A stretch of DNA of 64,000 nucleotides from Altericroceibacterium indicum (GTDB lineage: Bacteria > Pseudomonadota > Alphaproteobacteria > Sphingomonadales > Sphingomonadaceae): contig NZ_WTYQ01000002.1 in the NCBI RefSeq assembly GCF_009828105.1, positions 124,001 to 188,000 of the forward strand, given 5' to 3'. A program made the translations under genes and the position numbers. Below are positions 18,559-27,671 of this stretch, in pieces. Position 1 is the stretch's first letter; every line of letters starts with the position of its first letter. The notes beneath the pieces are model-generated. The model did no database searches and was not told where the DNA came from. It worked only from the letters and a program-made list of their open reading frames with translations.

Positions 18559-18682
18559 AAGATACCTAAAAGCACACAAAAGCACCTCAAAGGCACTGAA
18601 CAGGCGGACAAGCGCTCCAAACCCGCCCTGACCAATTATCAGCTCGCTCCACCCGGTAATTTGACAAACTTCTCAAGCATTT

Positions 18683-18707
18683 GGAACCACCACTGCCACC
18701 ACCCGTC
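18683..18707 (+). promoter_or_regulatory. candidate EcfG (general stress sigma factor) promoter of katE
   Basis: GGAAC at 18683-18687 is followed by 16 bases and CGTC at 18704-18707, close to the alphaproteobacterial EcfG consensus GGAAC-N16/17-CGTT. It lies about 30 bases before the katE start codon. Catalase genes are established members of the EcfG regulon in related bacteria. The fourth -10 base deviates, so the call is provisional. Confidence 0.45.
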
Positions 18708-18737
18708 TTCTTTGAGTAATCTCATGGGAGACCAGAT

Positions 18738-20837
18738 GTGGCGAAAATCAAAAGTAATGCTCCGGGTGGTAAAGATTTTGCGTTCGAAGAAGGCAAAGGC
18801 GGCGAAACCCATCAGCATGTTCCATCGGGCGGCAATCACAAATCAGACGAAGCCCATCTGACCACCAATCAGGGCATTCGCGTTTCTGACAATCAGAACA
18901 GCCTCAAGTCTGGCGCGCGCGGGCCGGTGCTGCTCGAAGATTTTGCACTGCGTGAAAAGATCTTCCATTTTGACCATGAACGGATTCCTGAGCGGATCGT
19001 TCACGCGCGCGGATCGGCAGCGCATGGCACGTTCACTTGCACCAAAGCCATTCCCCACCTCACCCGTGCGGCGCCTTTTCAGGAAAAGGGCAAGCAGACC
19101 CCCGTCTTCACCCGCTTTTCCACTGTGGCTGGCGGTGCTGGCAGCGTGGACACCCCGCGTGACGTGCGCGGCTTTGCGGTGAAATTCTACACCGATGAAG
19201 GCAATTGGGATCTGGTTGGCAACAATATCCCGGTGTTCTTCATTCAGGATGCGATCAAATTCCCTGACCTTATTCACAGCGTGAAGATGGAGGCCAACAA
19301 GGGGTATCCACAGGCCGCCAGCGCGCATGATACGTTCTGGGATTTCATTTCCCTGATGCCCGAAACATTGCACATGATCATGTGGGCGATGAGCGACCGC
19401 GCCATTCCGCGTTCCTTGCGGATGATGGAAGGCTTCGGCATTCACACCTTCCGTCTGGTCGATGCGAAAGGCAAATCCACTTTCTGCAAATTCCACTGGA
19501 AGCCAGTTCTGGGGATGCAATCGACCTGCTGGGATGAAGCAGTGAAAATCGCCGGCGCCGATCCTGATTATCACCGCCGCGATCTGTATGAATCCATCGA
19601 GGCCGGTAGCTTCCCCGCGTGGGATCTGGGCATCCAGACCTTTGATGAAGAATTTGCCGAAGCCCAGCCTTACGATGTGCTCGATTCCACGAAGCTGATC
19701 CCGGAAGAAGATATTCCGGTCGAAATCATTGGCCGCATGGAGTTGAACCGCAATCCGGACAATTTCTTCGCGGAAACCGAACAGGCCGCCTTCTGCCCCG
19801 GCAATGTAGTGCCGGGGATCGACTTTACCGCTGATCCGCTGTTACAGGGCCGCTTGTTCTCTTACCTCGACACGCAGAAATCGCGCCTTGGGACCACGAA
19901 TTTCTACCAGATCCCGATCAACGCCCCCAAATGCCCGATGCACAATTTCAACCGTGATGGGTTGATGCAAACCCAGGTTCCCACAGGCCGGGCGAATTAT
20001 GAACCCAACAGCCTTGCCGAAGCGGGTGAAGATGGTGGCCCGCGCGAATGCCCGGCCACTGGTTTCGCCAGCTATTCCGCGCAGGACGTGGGCAGCGAAG
20101 CGGGTGATCGGTTACGCGTGCGGCCTGAATTGTTCGCCGATCACTACAGCCAGGCACGCATGTTCTTCCTGTCCCAGACAGAAAATGAACGTGCCCATAT
20201 CGCCAGCGCCATCGCGTTTGAATTGAGCAAGGTGATGCTGGAACATGTCCGTCTGCGGGTGCTGAGCCGCCTTATCAATATTGATGACGATCTGGCCGCC
20301 CGTGTGGCAGACGCGCTTGGCATGGATCTGCCCGAAGCTGCCCCCGTGGCGCGTGAACGGGTGGAAATGAAGGAAAGCCCCGCGCTTTCGATCCACAAAA
20401 ATGCCAAGGATACGCTCGATGGCCGCAGCGTTGCGGTGCTCTATGCTGAAAATTCGGCCAAGAAAGAGGTCGAGGATGTCTGCAAGGCCATCGAAGATGC
20501 AGGCGGCACGGCAGTAAAGGTCGCGCCAAAGGTTGGCATTACCCCCGCCGCAGATGGCCAATTGGCTGGCAGCCCCAGCGTGTTATTCGACGCGGTGGCA
20601 CTGGTGCTGACTGAAGATGACGCCACAATGCTCTGCAAGGAATCCGCAGCGGTGCAATTCGTCATGGATGCCTTCGGCCATCTGAAAGCCATCGGCGCAA
20701 CGGATGGTGCCAAGCCCTTGATGGATAGAGCAGGCGTTGAAGCCGATGACGGCGTGACCGGCCTTGGCGGGGATTTCGTCAAAGCAGCCGCCAAGCGCTT
20801 CTACGATCGTGAACCCAAAGTCCGCAATCTGGCCTGA
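18738..20837 (+). CDS. katE: large-subunit catalase (HPII type)
   Basis: A 699-residue monofunctional haem catalase that splits hydrogen peroxide to water and oxygen. The catalytic His is about H89 in [12 protein letters not shown], the distal Asn about 163 in [18 protein letters not shown], and the haem-ligand Tyr is in [14 protein letters not shown]. Beyond the core, residues from about 555 to the end form the flavodoxin/GATase-like C-terminal domain of large-subunit catalases ([21 protein letters not shown]). The start is GTG at 18738, set by GGGAG seven bases upstream; the ATG two bases earlier is out of frame. A candidate EcfG promoter precedes it and a strong terminator follows, so it is probably expressed alone in stationary or stress conditions. 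Confidence 0.96.
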   Translation: MAKIKSNAPGGKDFAFEEGKGGETHQHVPSGGNHKSDEAHLTTNQGIRVSDNQNSLKSGARGPVLLEDFALREKIFHFDHERIPERIVHARGSAAHGTFTCTKAIPHLTRAAPFQEKGKQTPVFTRFSTVAGGAGSVDTPRDVRGFAVKFYTDEGNWDLVGNNIPVFFIQDAIKFPDLIHSVKMEANKGYPQAASAHDTFWDFISLMPETLHMIMWAMSDRAIPRSLRMMEGFGIHTFRLVDAKGKSTFCKFHWKPVLGMQSTCWDEAVKIAGADPDYHRRDLYESIEAGSFPAWDLGIQTFDEEFAEAQPYDVLDSTKLIPEEDIPVEIIGRMELNRNPDNFFAETEQAAFCPGNVVPGIDFTADPLLQGRLFSYLDTQKSRLGTTNFYQIPINAPKCPMHNFNRDGLMQTQVPTGRANYEPNSLAEAGEDGGPRECPATGFASYSAQDVGSEAGDRLRVRPELFADHYSQARMFFLSQTENERAHIASAIAFELSKVMLEHVRLRVLSRLINIDDDLAARVADALGMDLPEAAPVARERVEMKESPALSIHKNAKDTLDGRSVAVLYAENSAKKEVEDVCKAIEDAGGTAVKVAPKVGITPAADGQLAGSPSVLFDAVALVLTEDDATMLCKESAAVQFVMDAFGHLKAIGATDGAKPLMDRAGVEADDGVTGLGGDFVKAAAKRFYDREPKVRNLA

Positions 20838-20872
20838 ACATCTCCGCGCCTTCGGGTGTGGTGATGTGACGT

Positions 20873-20919
20873 AAAAAGCCGCTCGCAGCTGTTTCGATAC
20901 TGGCTGCGGGCGGCTTTTT
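20873..20919 (+). terminator. intrinsic terminator of katE
   Basis: Arms of 17 bases at 20873-20889 and 20903-20919, with a single G-T wobble, pair around a 13-base loop. The stem ends in CGGCTTTTT, the U tract of a classic intrinsic terminator, and A residues on the other side make it work in both directions. Confidence 0.9.
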
Positions 20920-21064
20920 GTGATAGACACATCAAAGAAACTCACTGAATAATAAATATTATATGCTCAAAATTTTTTAAATATTTAAAAATTTACATTT
21001 GAAAGGGAGCCTTAGTCCTTTTTATGACAGTACTAACTCAACTTATGTCTGCTAATGCTGCAAA

Positions 21065-21802
21065 GTGGATAAAAAAAACGCGTTTGACCGGTTAAATAAC
21101 CGATCTAAATACTGCTCAATGAATGCGTGGCAATACCTCATCCACGCCGACCAAATCGCAGGATTAGCCCCAACTGTATCCTTCTTCTGCGTGACACATG
21201 CTGTGGAAGAAGCAGTTGCTGCATTTATATGGTCAGCGAAGATGCACGGCTATAAAGATCTAGCTAGTTGCATTAACTTGAAAGATCATCATCAAAAGGC
21301 TGTTGTATCTGCATTTGCTAAAATGGTTGCAACAGATGCTGGAGAAGCCAATATTAAATTTACCCTCCACCCAGAAAAGGACGATTTATTCGCAAGGATA
21401 GACTGTCCAGATGGTCCAAATATTTATCCTCTAAACCTTAAGCTTTTATCATATAATCCTGACAGCGAGGATGAATCCCTAGAATTCGTTCTTAAAGCTT
21501 TTGAGTCAAACTTTAATGATGAAAACGCAATGATCAAGAAGATCAATCGTCAGTCCACACTTCGGAATGACGTTATCTACGCTAGCAAGTCCGGAATACC
21601 CCATATGACCGACGGAAACTTGCAATTACAGCTTAGAGAATATGGGCTTGTGACTATGGGTCTGATCTGGGCGGCGATTGACCTGTCACGACATAAAGAC
21701 GAGCGCATTCCACTCGTGGCTCAAGTGCTTGGTGCAGCTAAACGAATTGCCGACAAAGCAGCAAGAAAAGACAAAGCAGCAAGAAAAGACAAAGCTAAGT
21801 AA
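21065..21802 (+). CDS. hypothetical protein, possibly HEPN/AbiV-like
   Basis: I do not recognise this 245-residue protein with certainty. It is soluble and mostly helical. The stretch from about residue 19 (MNAWQYLIHADQIAGLAPTV, then THAVEEAVAAFIWSAKMHGY and LKDHHQKAVV) recalls the helix pattern and EE motif of AbiV/HEPN proteins, which act in phage defence or as RNases. The C-terminus repeats AARKDK twice, encoded by an exact 18-base tandem repeat at 21752-21787. GTG at 21065 and ATG at 21119 are both possible starts, and neither has a good ribosome site. A different frame opens with ATG at 21024 behind GGGAG and would join this one by a one-base slip in the A8 run at 21071-21078. The gene and its upstream DNA are much more AT-rich than the neighbours, a sign of acquisition. 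Confidence 0.55.
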   Translation: MDKKNAFDRLNNRSKYCSMNAWQYLIHADQIAGLAPTVSFFCVTHAVEEAVAAFIWSAKMHGYKDLASCINLKDHHQKAVVSAFAKMVATDAGEANIKFTLHPEKDDLFARIDCPDGPNIYPLNLKLLSYNPDSEDESLEFVLKAFESNFNDENAMIKKINRQSTLRNDVIYASKSGIPHMTDGNLQLQLREYGLVTMGLIWAAIDLSRHKDERIPLVAQVLGAAKRIADKAARKDKAARKDKAK

Positions 21803-21821
21803 GCAGCAATGCACCCAACCA

Positions 21822-23621
21822 TCAACCGCCCTGCTTGGCATACCATAGCGTAGCGGCTTCTCCGGCAAGGTGGCGTGCGGTGCGCAAGGCTGCGAGGTTT
21901 TCGGCTGTGGGGCGGGAGCCGAGGAAGCTGTCGGGGGCGTGGATGGCGATTTCGGCGTCGGTGCTGGCGAGGCCTGCTTCGCGGCGCGCGGCGGCTATCT
22001 CTTGCGCGTCGCCTTTTTGCACCGCTTCGAGATAGGCGCGATTGGCACTGACTGCGGCGGGCACAAATTCCCCCACCGAGCGCCCTCGATCTGGCCAGAT
22101 AAGCAAGGTTGCCAGAATGGCGACGAAGCTGCCCAGCACATTGTCCAGAATACGCGCAGAGGCGATGCCGGAACCGGGATGCAGCGTGTGCATCACCAGC
22201 ACGAACAGCAGGGTAAGGAAGACGACGAAAACCGTGTAGTTCACCGAACGCAGCGCGATGGTCGCCGCAGACACCAGCGCGATAACGGCGGCCATGGTCC
22301 ATGATGATGTCAGCACGGGCAGCAAAAGCCCGGCCAGCACGCCGCCGGAAACGGACCCCAAGATGCGTTCAATCCCCCGGCTCCAGCTCATCCGCCGCAC
22401 GGGCTGCATGATGACCACCACCGCCATCGTCGCCCAATAAGGATAGCTCAAGGACAGCATATGGGTGACAATAGTCACCAGCGCGACGCCGACACTGGTG
22501 CGCACAGCGATGCGCAAAATCTGCTTGGCGCGGGCTGCGGCTGTATCATCGGTACCAATGATCGCAGGGCCGGAGGTGGGCGCATGAAGCTGCGACAGGG
22601 CCTCTGCGATAGCGCGTAACGCTCCGGCGGGGGCACCTTCACAGGGTTTTACCAGAGCGGACAGTTCCGCTGCCTGTTCGCGCCAGTCTATTGGCTCCCC
22701 GCGAAGAGAAAGCTGCGCATTGCGGGCAGCGGCCAGCAGCCTTGGTAAAGGCTCCACCGCTGTTTCCACATGCTCATTACCGCGCCAGATCAGGCGCGAA
22801 TGGTCGAGCGCAATCATCGCGTGGAAAATCTCGTCCGCCGTGGCGAGCGCTGTTTTAAGATCTGCCGGGGTGGAGCCGCTCCGGCCTGCCGCTTTGCCCA
22901 TTTGGGTGTTCGCCCGTTCAATCGCACCACGGATTGCGCGGCGGAACTGGCCGTGTTTTACGCCCTGATCCTCACCACTTTTGTCACCCGCCGGATCGTT
23001 GAGATCAGCCGCCATATCGGCCAGCCGCGCATAGACTGCCGCCATGGCCTGGCGCGCAGGGAGCCAGCGATCCGTGCGCCACAAATAGGTCGAAACCAAA
23101 GCCGCCCATGCCCCGCCTCCCAGAAAGGTCAGGCCAAGCCGGATCGCGCCAGCAGGCGTTTGCGGATAGCCCGCGGCTACCACGGCCACTACGCCCAGCA
23201 GCGTCGCGACCAGGGCCGACCCCCGCCAGCGTAACGGGATCAGCGCGGTCAGCCCCACCAGCACCGGGCCAGCCACCAACGCGGGCAGCATTCCCAACCC
23301 GGCAATATATGAAGTCACCCAAGCGGTTGCGCTGCCTATAAGAACAAAGCCTGCCAGCAAGGCCCGGCGGCTTTTCTCCGGCCCGCCGGTGTCGGCAAGG
23401 CAGGTCCAGAAAGCGGCAAAGATCGCCCAGCCTAAAGAGCGTTCCCCGGTGATAATAATCAGCAACAGCGGTGCCATGACGATCACCGCCGCGCGCAAGC
23501 CATCCTCAATGTGAAGATGCTCAGGCGTCAGGCCGATAGCGCGCAATTCCAGCCAGCGGGACAGCCGGCTGAGATATTGGGACGCGAAAGGCGCGCGCCG
23601 AATGCTCTCGGCATCAACCAA
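21822..23621 (-). CDS. FUSC family inner-membrane transporter (aromatic-acid-exporter type)
   Basis: A 599-residue membrane protein with the duplicated layout of FUSC/YccS/AaeB-type exporters: a hydrophobic bundle at about 45-185, a long soluble cytoplasmic part (about 190-370), and a second bundle at about 370-530 containing YPYWATMAVVVIMQPVRRMSWSRGIERI, the family's most conserved segment, then a soluble tail. Known members export aromatic carboxylic acids or fusaric acid, usually with a membrane-fusion partner. No partner gene is adjacent, so the system is either incomplete here or works alone. It is convergent with the AT-rich accessory gene, with only 19 bases between them. Confidence 0.85.
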   Translation of the reverse strand: MVDAESIRRAPFASQYLSRLSRWLELRAIGLTPEHLHIEDGLRAAVIVMAPLLLIIITGERSLGWAIFAAFWTCLADTGGPEKSRRALLAGFVLIGSATAWVTSYIAGLGMLPALVAGPVLVGLTALIPLRWRGSALVATLLGVVAVVAAGYPQTPAGAIRLGLTFLGGGAWAALVSTYLWRTDRWLPARQAMAAVYARLADMAADLNDPAGDKSGEDQGVKHGQFRRAIRGAIERANTQMGKAAGRSGSTPADLKTALATADEIFHAMIALDHSRLIWRGNEHVETAVEPLPRLLAAARNAQLSLRGEPIDWREQAAELSALVKPCEGAPAGALRAIAEALSQLHAPTSGPAIIGTDDTAAARAKQILRIAVRTSVGVALVTIVTHMLSLSYPYWATMAVVVIMQPVRRMSWSRGIERILGSVSGGVLAGLLLPVLTSSWTMAAVIALVSAATIALRSVNYTVFVVFLTLLFVLVMHTLHPGSGIASARILDNVLGSFVAILATLLIWPDRGRSVGEFVPAAVSANRAYLEAVQKGDAQEIAAARREAGLASTDAEIAIHAPDSFLGSRPTAENLAALRTARHLAGEAATLWYAKQGG

Positions 23622-23874
23622 GGTGAGCGGCCTCCGAAACGGCTGAACGATAGGCGTGAATGTGCATGGGCTTATTATAGAAGCTTCATTCCATGCTACT
23701 ATTGCAGAGAATGCAACTCATGTTGCAATTGCGAAGAGACCTGCTGCTGACGCCCCTAAAATCACACCTCAAGGATGATCGCTGGCAGGCGGTGCGGGCC
23801 TGCGCTATCACCCCTTTCCTCAACGCTCAGGCTATGAACAGCCCTGCGCTTTTATCGAGGCTGGACTTGCTGAT
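23622..23874. other. intergenic region between FUSC gene and sugar symporter
   Basis: This 253-base gap separates divergent genes. It must hold the promoters of both, but I found no clear -35/-10 pair or operator. A 61-codon frame (23693-23878) overlaps the symporter start by ATGA, but its sequence has no domain, membrane or family signal and is probably chance. GAGG at about 23858 is the best ribosome site for the symporter, though rather distant. Confidence 0.4.
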
Positions 23875-25218
23875 ATGACTGCCCCCATCGCCCAGCCACG
23901 CCCCGGTATCGCCCGGATAGCCCTGTTTGGGGCGGGGGATTTTGCCTGCAATCTCTATTGGCAGGCGATCACGCTGTATCTGCTGATCTTCTATATCGAT
24001 ACGCTGAAACTGCCGCCTGCGACCGCTGCGGCGATATATATGGTTGGCGCGATTTGGGACGGGCTGGCTGATCTGCTAGTTGGGGCACTGACCGAACATC
24101 GCCAGTGGCGTTATCGCCGATTGGTGGCCTTTGGCGCCACTCCACTGGGACTGGCCTTTGCCGCACTTTACGCCCTGCCCGCACTTACCGGAGGGGCCAT
24201 TGCGGTGACATTGGGTACGCATGTCGTGTTCCGTACCTTCTACGCCCTCGTCAATGTACCCTATGCTTCATGGAGCGTGCGGATCAGCGCGGCCAGCCGC
24301 GATCGCACTTTGGTTGCCGGGTTTCGCATGGGATTTGGCGCTTTGGCAGCTTTCTTTGTGGCGCTGGGCACGCCCTGGCTGGCGAATAAGCTTGGCGGCG
24401 CTGGCGGGGGGTTGGTGAATATAGCGGCGCTCTTGGCTATGATCGGCACGCCGCTGCTTTTGCTGGTGGCTTATCTGACGCCAGAGATTATCTCAGAACA
24501 CCATCAGCAGGAACGCATTTCGCCGCGTGTTGCCATCGCAACCTTGTTCCGCAACCGCGCTTTCGTGAGCCTTAATGCCGCCACGGCTTGTGCTGCTTTG
24601 GCCGCTGCGGTGGTGGGGCATTCAGTGTTGTTCTACTTCCGCCATACGCTGAACGCTGCTGGTGCAGGTTCCGAGGCGTTGGCCGCAATGGGCATCGCTG
24701 CGCTGATCGCCATTCCGGGCTGGACCTGGGGTGCCACAAGAATTGGAACACGGGCAAGCTGGTTTGTGGCGGGCGGCATTGGCCTGATCGTTCTGGCATT
24801 GGGCGCGATGCTGATCGGCAGCAGCCCGTTAGCTGCACAGATATTCCTGTTCGCCCTGCAAATCGCGCTGGCAGGTTTCAGCGTATTGGGCTGGGCCATG
24901 CTGCCCGATACGGTGGAATATGGTGAAGCGCATTATGGCGTGCGGGTGGAAGCAATGGCGTTTGCTTGCGCGGCGCTAGTTCAAAAACTGGCGCTGGCCT
25001 TTGCCGCTCTGCTGATCGGGCTGGGCTATGACTGGATTGGCTATAGCAACAATGGGCCGCAAACGGCCCTCGCCCGCGATGGCATTGCATGGATCATGTT
25101 TGCCCTGCCCGCGATTGCCATTGGGGCATCGCTGGCGGCGATGCTGACCAGTCCGCTGCGGCGTGGAACCCACAGGCATGATCTGGCCATCATCGCCGCC
25201 CGAAACGACGCTTCTTAA
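23875..25218 (+). CDS. MFS sugar:cation symporter (GPH/MelB family)
   Basis: A 447-residue inner-membrane transporter with about twelve hydrophobic helices. The N-terminal region (GDFACNLYWQAITLYLLIFYIDTL, then MVGAIWDGLADLLVGALTEH) carries the D-G-x-x-D layout typical of the glycoside-pentoside-hexuronide family, in which acidic residues in helices 2 and 4 bind the cation. A later MLPDTVEYGEAHYGVRVEAMAF segment is the family's conserved loop. These proteins import di- and oligosaccharides or glycosides with sodium or protons. It is convergent with the GH3 beta-glucosidase gene, six bases apart, which points to uptake of the oligosaccharides made by the enzymes of this locus. Confidence 0.85.
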   Translation: MTAPIAQPRPGIARIALFGAGDFACNLYWQAITLYLLIFYIDTLKLPPATAAAIYMVGAIWDGLADLLVGALTEHRQWRYRRLVAFGATPLGLAFAALYALPALTGGAIAVTLGTHVVFRTFYALVNVPYASWSVRISAASRDRTLVAGFRMGFGALAAFFVALGTPWLANKLGGAGGGLVNIAALLAMIGTPLLLLVAYLTPEIISEHHQQERISPRVAIATLFRNRAFVSLNAATACAALAAAVVGHSVLFYFRHTLNAAGAGSEALAAMGIAALIAIPGWTWGATRIGTRASWFVAGGIGLIVLALGAMLIGSSPLAAQIFLFALQIALAGFSVLGWAMLPDTVEYGEAHYGVRVEAMAFACAALVQKLALAFAALLIGLGYDWIGYSNNGPQTALARDGIAWIMFALPAIAIGASLAAMLTSPLRRGTHRHDLAIIAARNDAS

Positions 25219-25224
25219 AAGCCC

Positions 25225-27510
25225 TTAGACAAGATTGAACATGCCGGTCAGGCCATCTGCTTCGGCAGACGGTGCAATCCAGAGCTGAAATGCGCCCGGC
25301 TCCACCGTCGGTTCCATACGCGTGCCGATGAAGGTCAGATCATCGCGCTGGAGGATGAAAGTAACCTTGCGGCTTTCCCCCGGTGCCAATGCAATTTTCT
25401 GGAAGGATTTCAGCTCCCGCACGGGCCGTGTGATGCTGGCAGCCATGTCGTGCACATAGAGCTGGACCACTTCGCGCGCCGCATATTTGCCGCTGTTGGT
25501 GATCGTGGCGCTGACCGTCAGCGACCCGCCACGGCTCAGTTTTGCTGACCCCATATCAAGGCCGGAATATTTGATCTTCCCGTAAGTCAGGCCATGGCCA
25601 AAGGGGAACAGAGCCTTGTTCGGGACACCTTGATAATGGGCCTTATAGGGAATGAGCGGGCCTTCGGGGTTGGGCCGTCCGGTGCTCTTATGCGCGTAAT
25701 AATAAGGCTGTTGCCCCGTGGCATAAGGGAAGCTGACCGGCAAGCGGGCCGATGGACCTTCCTCGCCAAACAGAATATCGGCTGTTGCCGGGCCGGATTG
25801 CGACCCCAGAAACCACGTGACCAGAATAGCAGGCGCATCATACAAGGCACCTTCCAGGGCCAGAGCGCGGCCATTGCGCAGCAACACAACCACCGGCTTG
25901 CCCGTGGCCGCTACAGCTTCTGCCAAAGCGCGCTGAGGCGCAGGCACGGAAATATCGGTGCGGGACTTGGCTTCACCGGACATGTCCTGCCCTTCACCCA
26001 CTGCCAGCACGACAATATCAGCCGCATTGGCCGCCGCCACCGCTGCTTCGATGCCGCCGGGAATGGGTTTTTCAATAGCTGAACCATCAACAGCAGTGAT
26101 GAGCGAAGGATCGGCCACCGCAGCGCGAACGCCGGTCAGAAGATCCACCGCCTGCTGGTCTGAACCATAGACATTCCATGGCCCGATCAGATCATGTTTG
26201 CCTTGCGCAAATGGCCCGATCAACGCGATCTTTTTGCCTGAGCGTGGCAATGGCAGAAGATCGCCTTCATTTTTGAGCATCACGATGGATTCGCGCGCCA
26301 CTTCGCGTGAGACTTGCAAATTGGCGCTTGTCAGAACCCGCGTTTTTTCCCGTTCCGGGTTAATCCGGCGGAACGGATCATCAAACAGGCCCAATTGTAC
26401 CTTGAGGTGAAGCACCCGGCGAACCGCTTCATCCAGCCGTGCCATCGGAACCTCACCCTTGGCGACCAGATCAGGCAGATGGTGGATGTAGAAGCCGGAC
26501 TGCATACTCATATCCACGCCCGCCATAAAGGCAAGGCGGGTGGCTTCGCGTTCATCAGCAGCAAAGCCGTGTCCGATCAGTTCCATATCGCCAGTGTAAT
26601 CGCTGACTACGAGACCATCGAAGCCCCATTCCTTACGCAGTACTTCGTCGAGGAGCCAAGGGTTCGCGGTAGCCGGAACGCCTGAAATTTCGTTGAAGGC
26701 AGCCATGACAGTGGGGCAGCCAGCCTTGAAGGCCGCTTCGAACGGCGGGAAGTAAACTTCACGCAAGGTACGTTCGGAAATATCTACCGTATTATAATCC
26801 AGCCCGCCTTCGGCTGCGCCATAGGCAGCGAAATGCTTGGCGCAGGATGCAACGGCGTCGGCTGCATCAAGTCCGCTACCCTGAAAGCCACGAACCCGGG
26901 CAATGGCCATCAACTCGCCCAGCAACACGTCTTCGCCAGCGCCTTCAACCCCTCGGCCCCAGCGCTGATCGCGGGCGATGTCCACCATGGGCGCGAACGT
27001 CCAGTCAATCCCGGCAGCAGACGCTTCTACCGCCGCCACACGCGCTGAGCGTTCAGCCACATCGGGGTTAAAGCTGGCGGCCTCCGCCAAGGGCACCGGG
27101 AAGACGGTACGGAAGCCATGGATTACGTCAGCAGCGAACAATAGCGGGATTTTCAGACGCGATTCGTTCATCGCAGCCTGCTGCATCTGCTGCGCCATTC
27201 GCGCACCATTGCCATTGAATACGCCGGTCAAACGGCCCTTGCGCACGTCAGCAAGCTGTTCGTCAAAAGTGGCTGTTGCAGTGATCGGATTGAGGGCATT
27301 GGCGGCCCCGCCAGCCCAGGCAGCCGCCATCAGAGTGCACTGCCCGGCCTTCTCTTCAACGCTCATTTTGGCGATCAGTGATTCGACTGCGCCTGGCAGT
27401 GGCGCATCACCGGTTTTGGCCATTAAAGCGCGTGCAGGCGACGATGCCCATGCAGCAATCGCTCCGGCTCCCATAAGCGCTGCACGGCGCGAAATCCCGG
27501 GGTTAATCAT
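25225..27510 (-). CDS. bglX: GH3 family beta-glucosidase (BglX type)
   Basis: A 761-residue exported glycoside hydrolase. The N-terminus ISRRAALMGAGAIAAWASSPARA looks like a twin-arginine signal, suggesting folded export to the periplasm. The (beta/alpha)8 domain includes KHFAAYG and the nucleophile Asp at about 304 in VVSDYTGDMEL. The alpha/beta sandwich carries the likely acid/base region GEGQDMSGEAKSRTDI, and a fibronectin-III-like C-terminal domain starts near 660. BglX-type enzymes release glucose from the non-reducing end of short beta-glucans such as sophorose, laminaribiose or gentiobiose. It is divergent from a LacI regulator, with a perfect operator in the gap, so it is probably induced by its substrate. 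Confidence 0.92.
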   Translation of the reverse strand: MINPGISRRAALMGAGAIAAWASSPARALMAKTGDAPLPGAVESLIAKMSVEEKAGQCTLMAAAWAGGAANALNPITATATFDEQLADVRKGRLTGVFNGNGARMAQQMQQAAMNESRLKIPLLFAADVIHGFRTVFPVPLAEAASFNPDVAERSARVAAVEASAAGIDWTFAPMVDIARDQRWGRGVEGAGEDVLLGELMAIARVRGFQGSGLDAADAVASCAKHFAAYGAAEGGLDYNTVDISERTLREVYFPPFEAAFKAGCPTVMAAFNEISGVPATANPWLLDEVLRKEWGFDGLVVSDYTGDMELIGHGFAADEREATRLAFMAGVDMSMQSGFYIHHLPDLVAKGEVPMARLDEAVRRVLHLKVQLGLFDDPFRRINPEREKTRVLTSANLQVSREVARESIVMLKNEGDLLPLPRSGKKIALIGPFAQGKHDLIGPWNVYGSDQQAVDLLTGVRAAVADPSLITAVDGSAIEKPIPGGIEAAVAAANAADIVVLAVGEGQDMSGEAKSRTDISVPAPQRALAEAVAATGKPVVVLLRNGRALALEGALYDAPAILVTWFLGSQSGPATADILFGEEGPSARLPVSFPYATGQQPYYYAHKSTGRPNPEGPLIPYKAHYQGVPNKALFPFGHGLTYGKIKYSGLDMGSAKLSRGGSLTVSATITNSGKYAAREVVQLYVHDMAASITRPVRELKSFQKIALAPGESRKVTFILQRDDLTFIGTRMEPTVEPGAFQLWIAPSAEADGLTGMFNLV

Positions 27511-27590
27511 ACATTCCCTCTTCCAAAATCTCGCCCATTTTGGGCCGATCCAGCTTCCTTAGATGAATACTGGTTGAATGCGCTTGTAGA

Positions 27591-27612
27591 TTGAAGTAAC
27601 CGGTTACTTCAA
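27591..27612. promoter_or_regulatory. LacI-type operator, perfect 22-bp palindrome
   Basis: The half-site TTGAAGTAACC is followed directly by its exact reverse complement, with the central CCGG typical of LacI-family operators. It lies in the gap between bglX (start 79 bases away) and the LacI gene (start 60 bases away), so one site can control both. No second copy was noticed elsewhere in the window. Confidence 0.85.
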
Positions 27613-27671
27613 GGCACAAAGCTGATCAGGGGTTAAATCCACCCCTTCTATGGAGAGAGGATAGTTAGCGT

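Noticed and set aside
18661-18666. TTGACA upstream of katE as a sigma-70 -35
   Set aside because: No acceptable -10 at 16-18 bases; the GGAAC-N16-CGTC motif fits better.
23693-23878. A 61-codon frame overlapping the sugar symporter start by ATGA
   Set aside because: Leucine-rich but without membrane, domain or conservation signal; probably chance in a promoter region.
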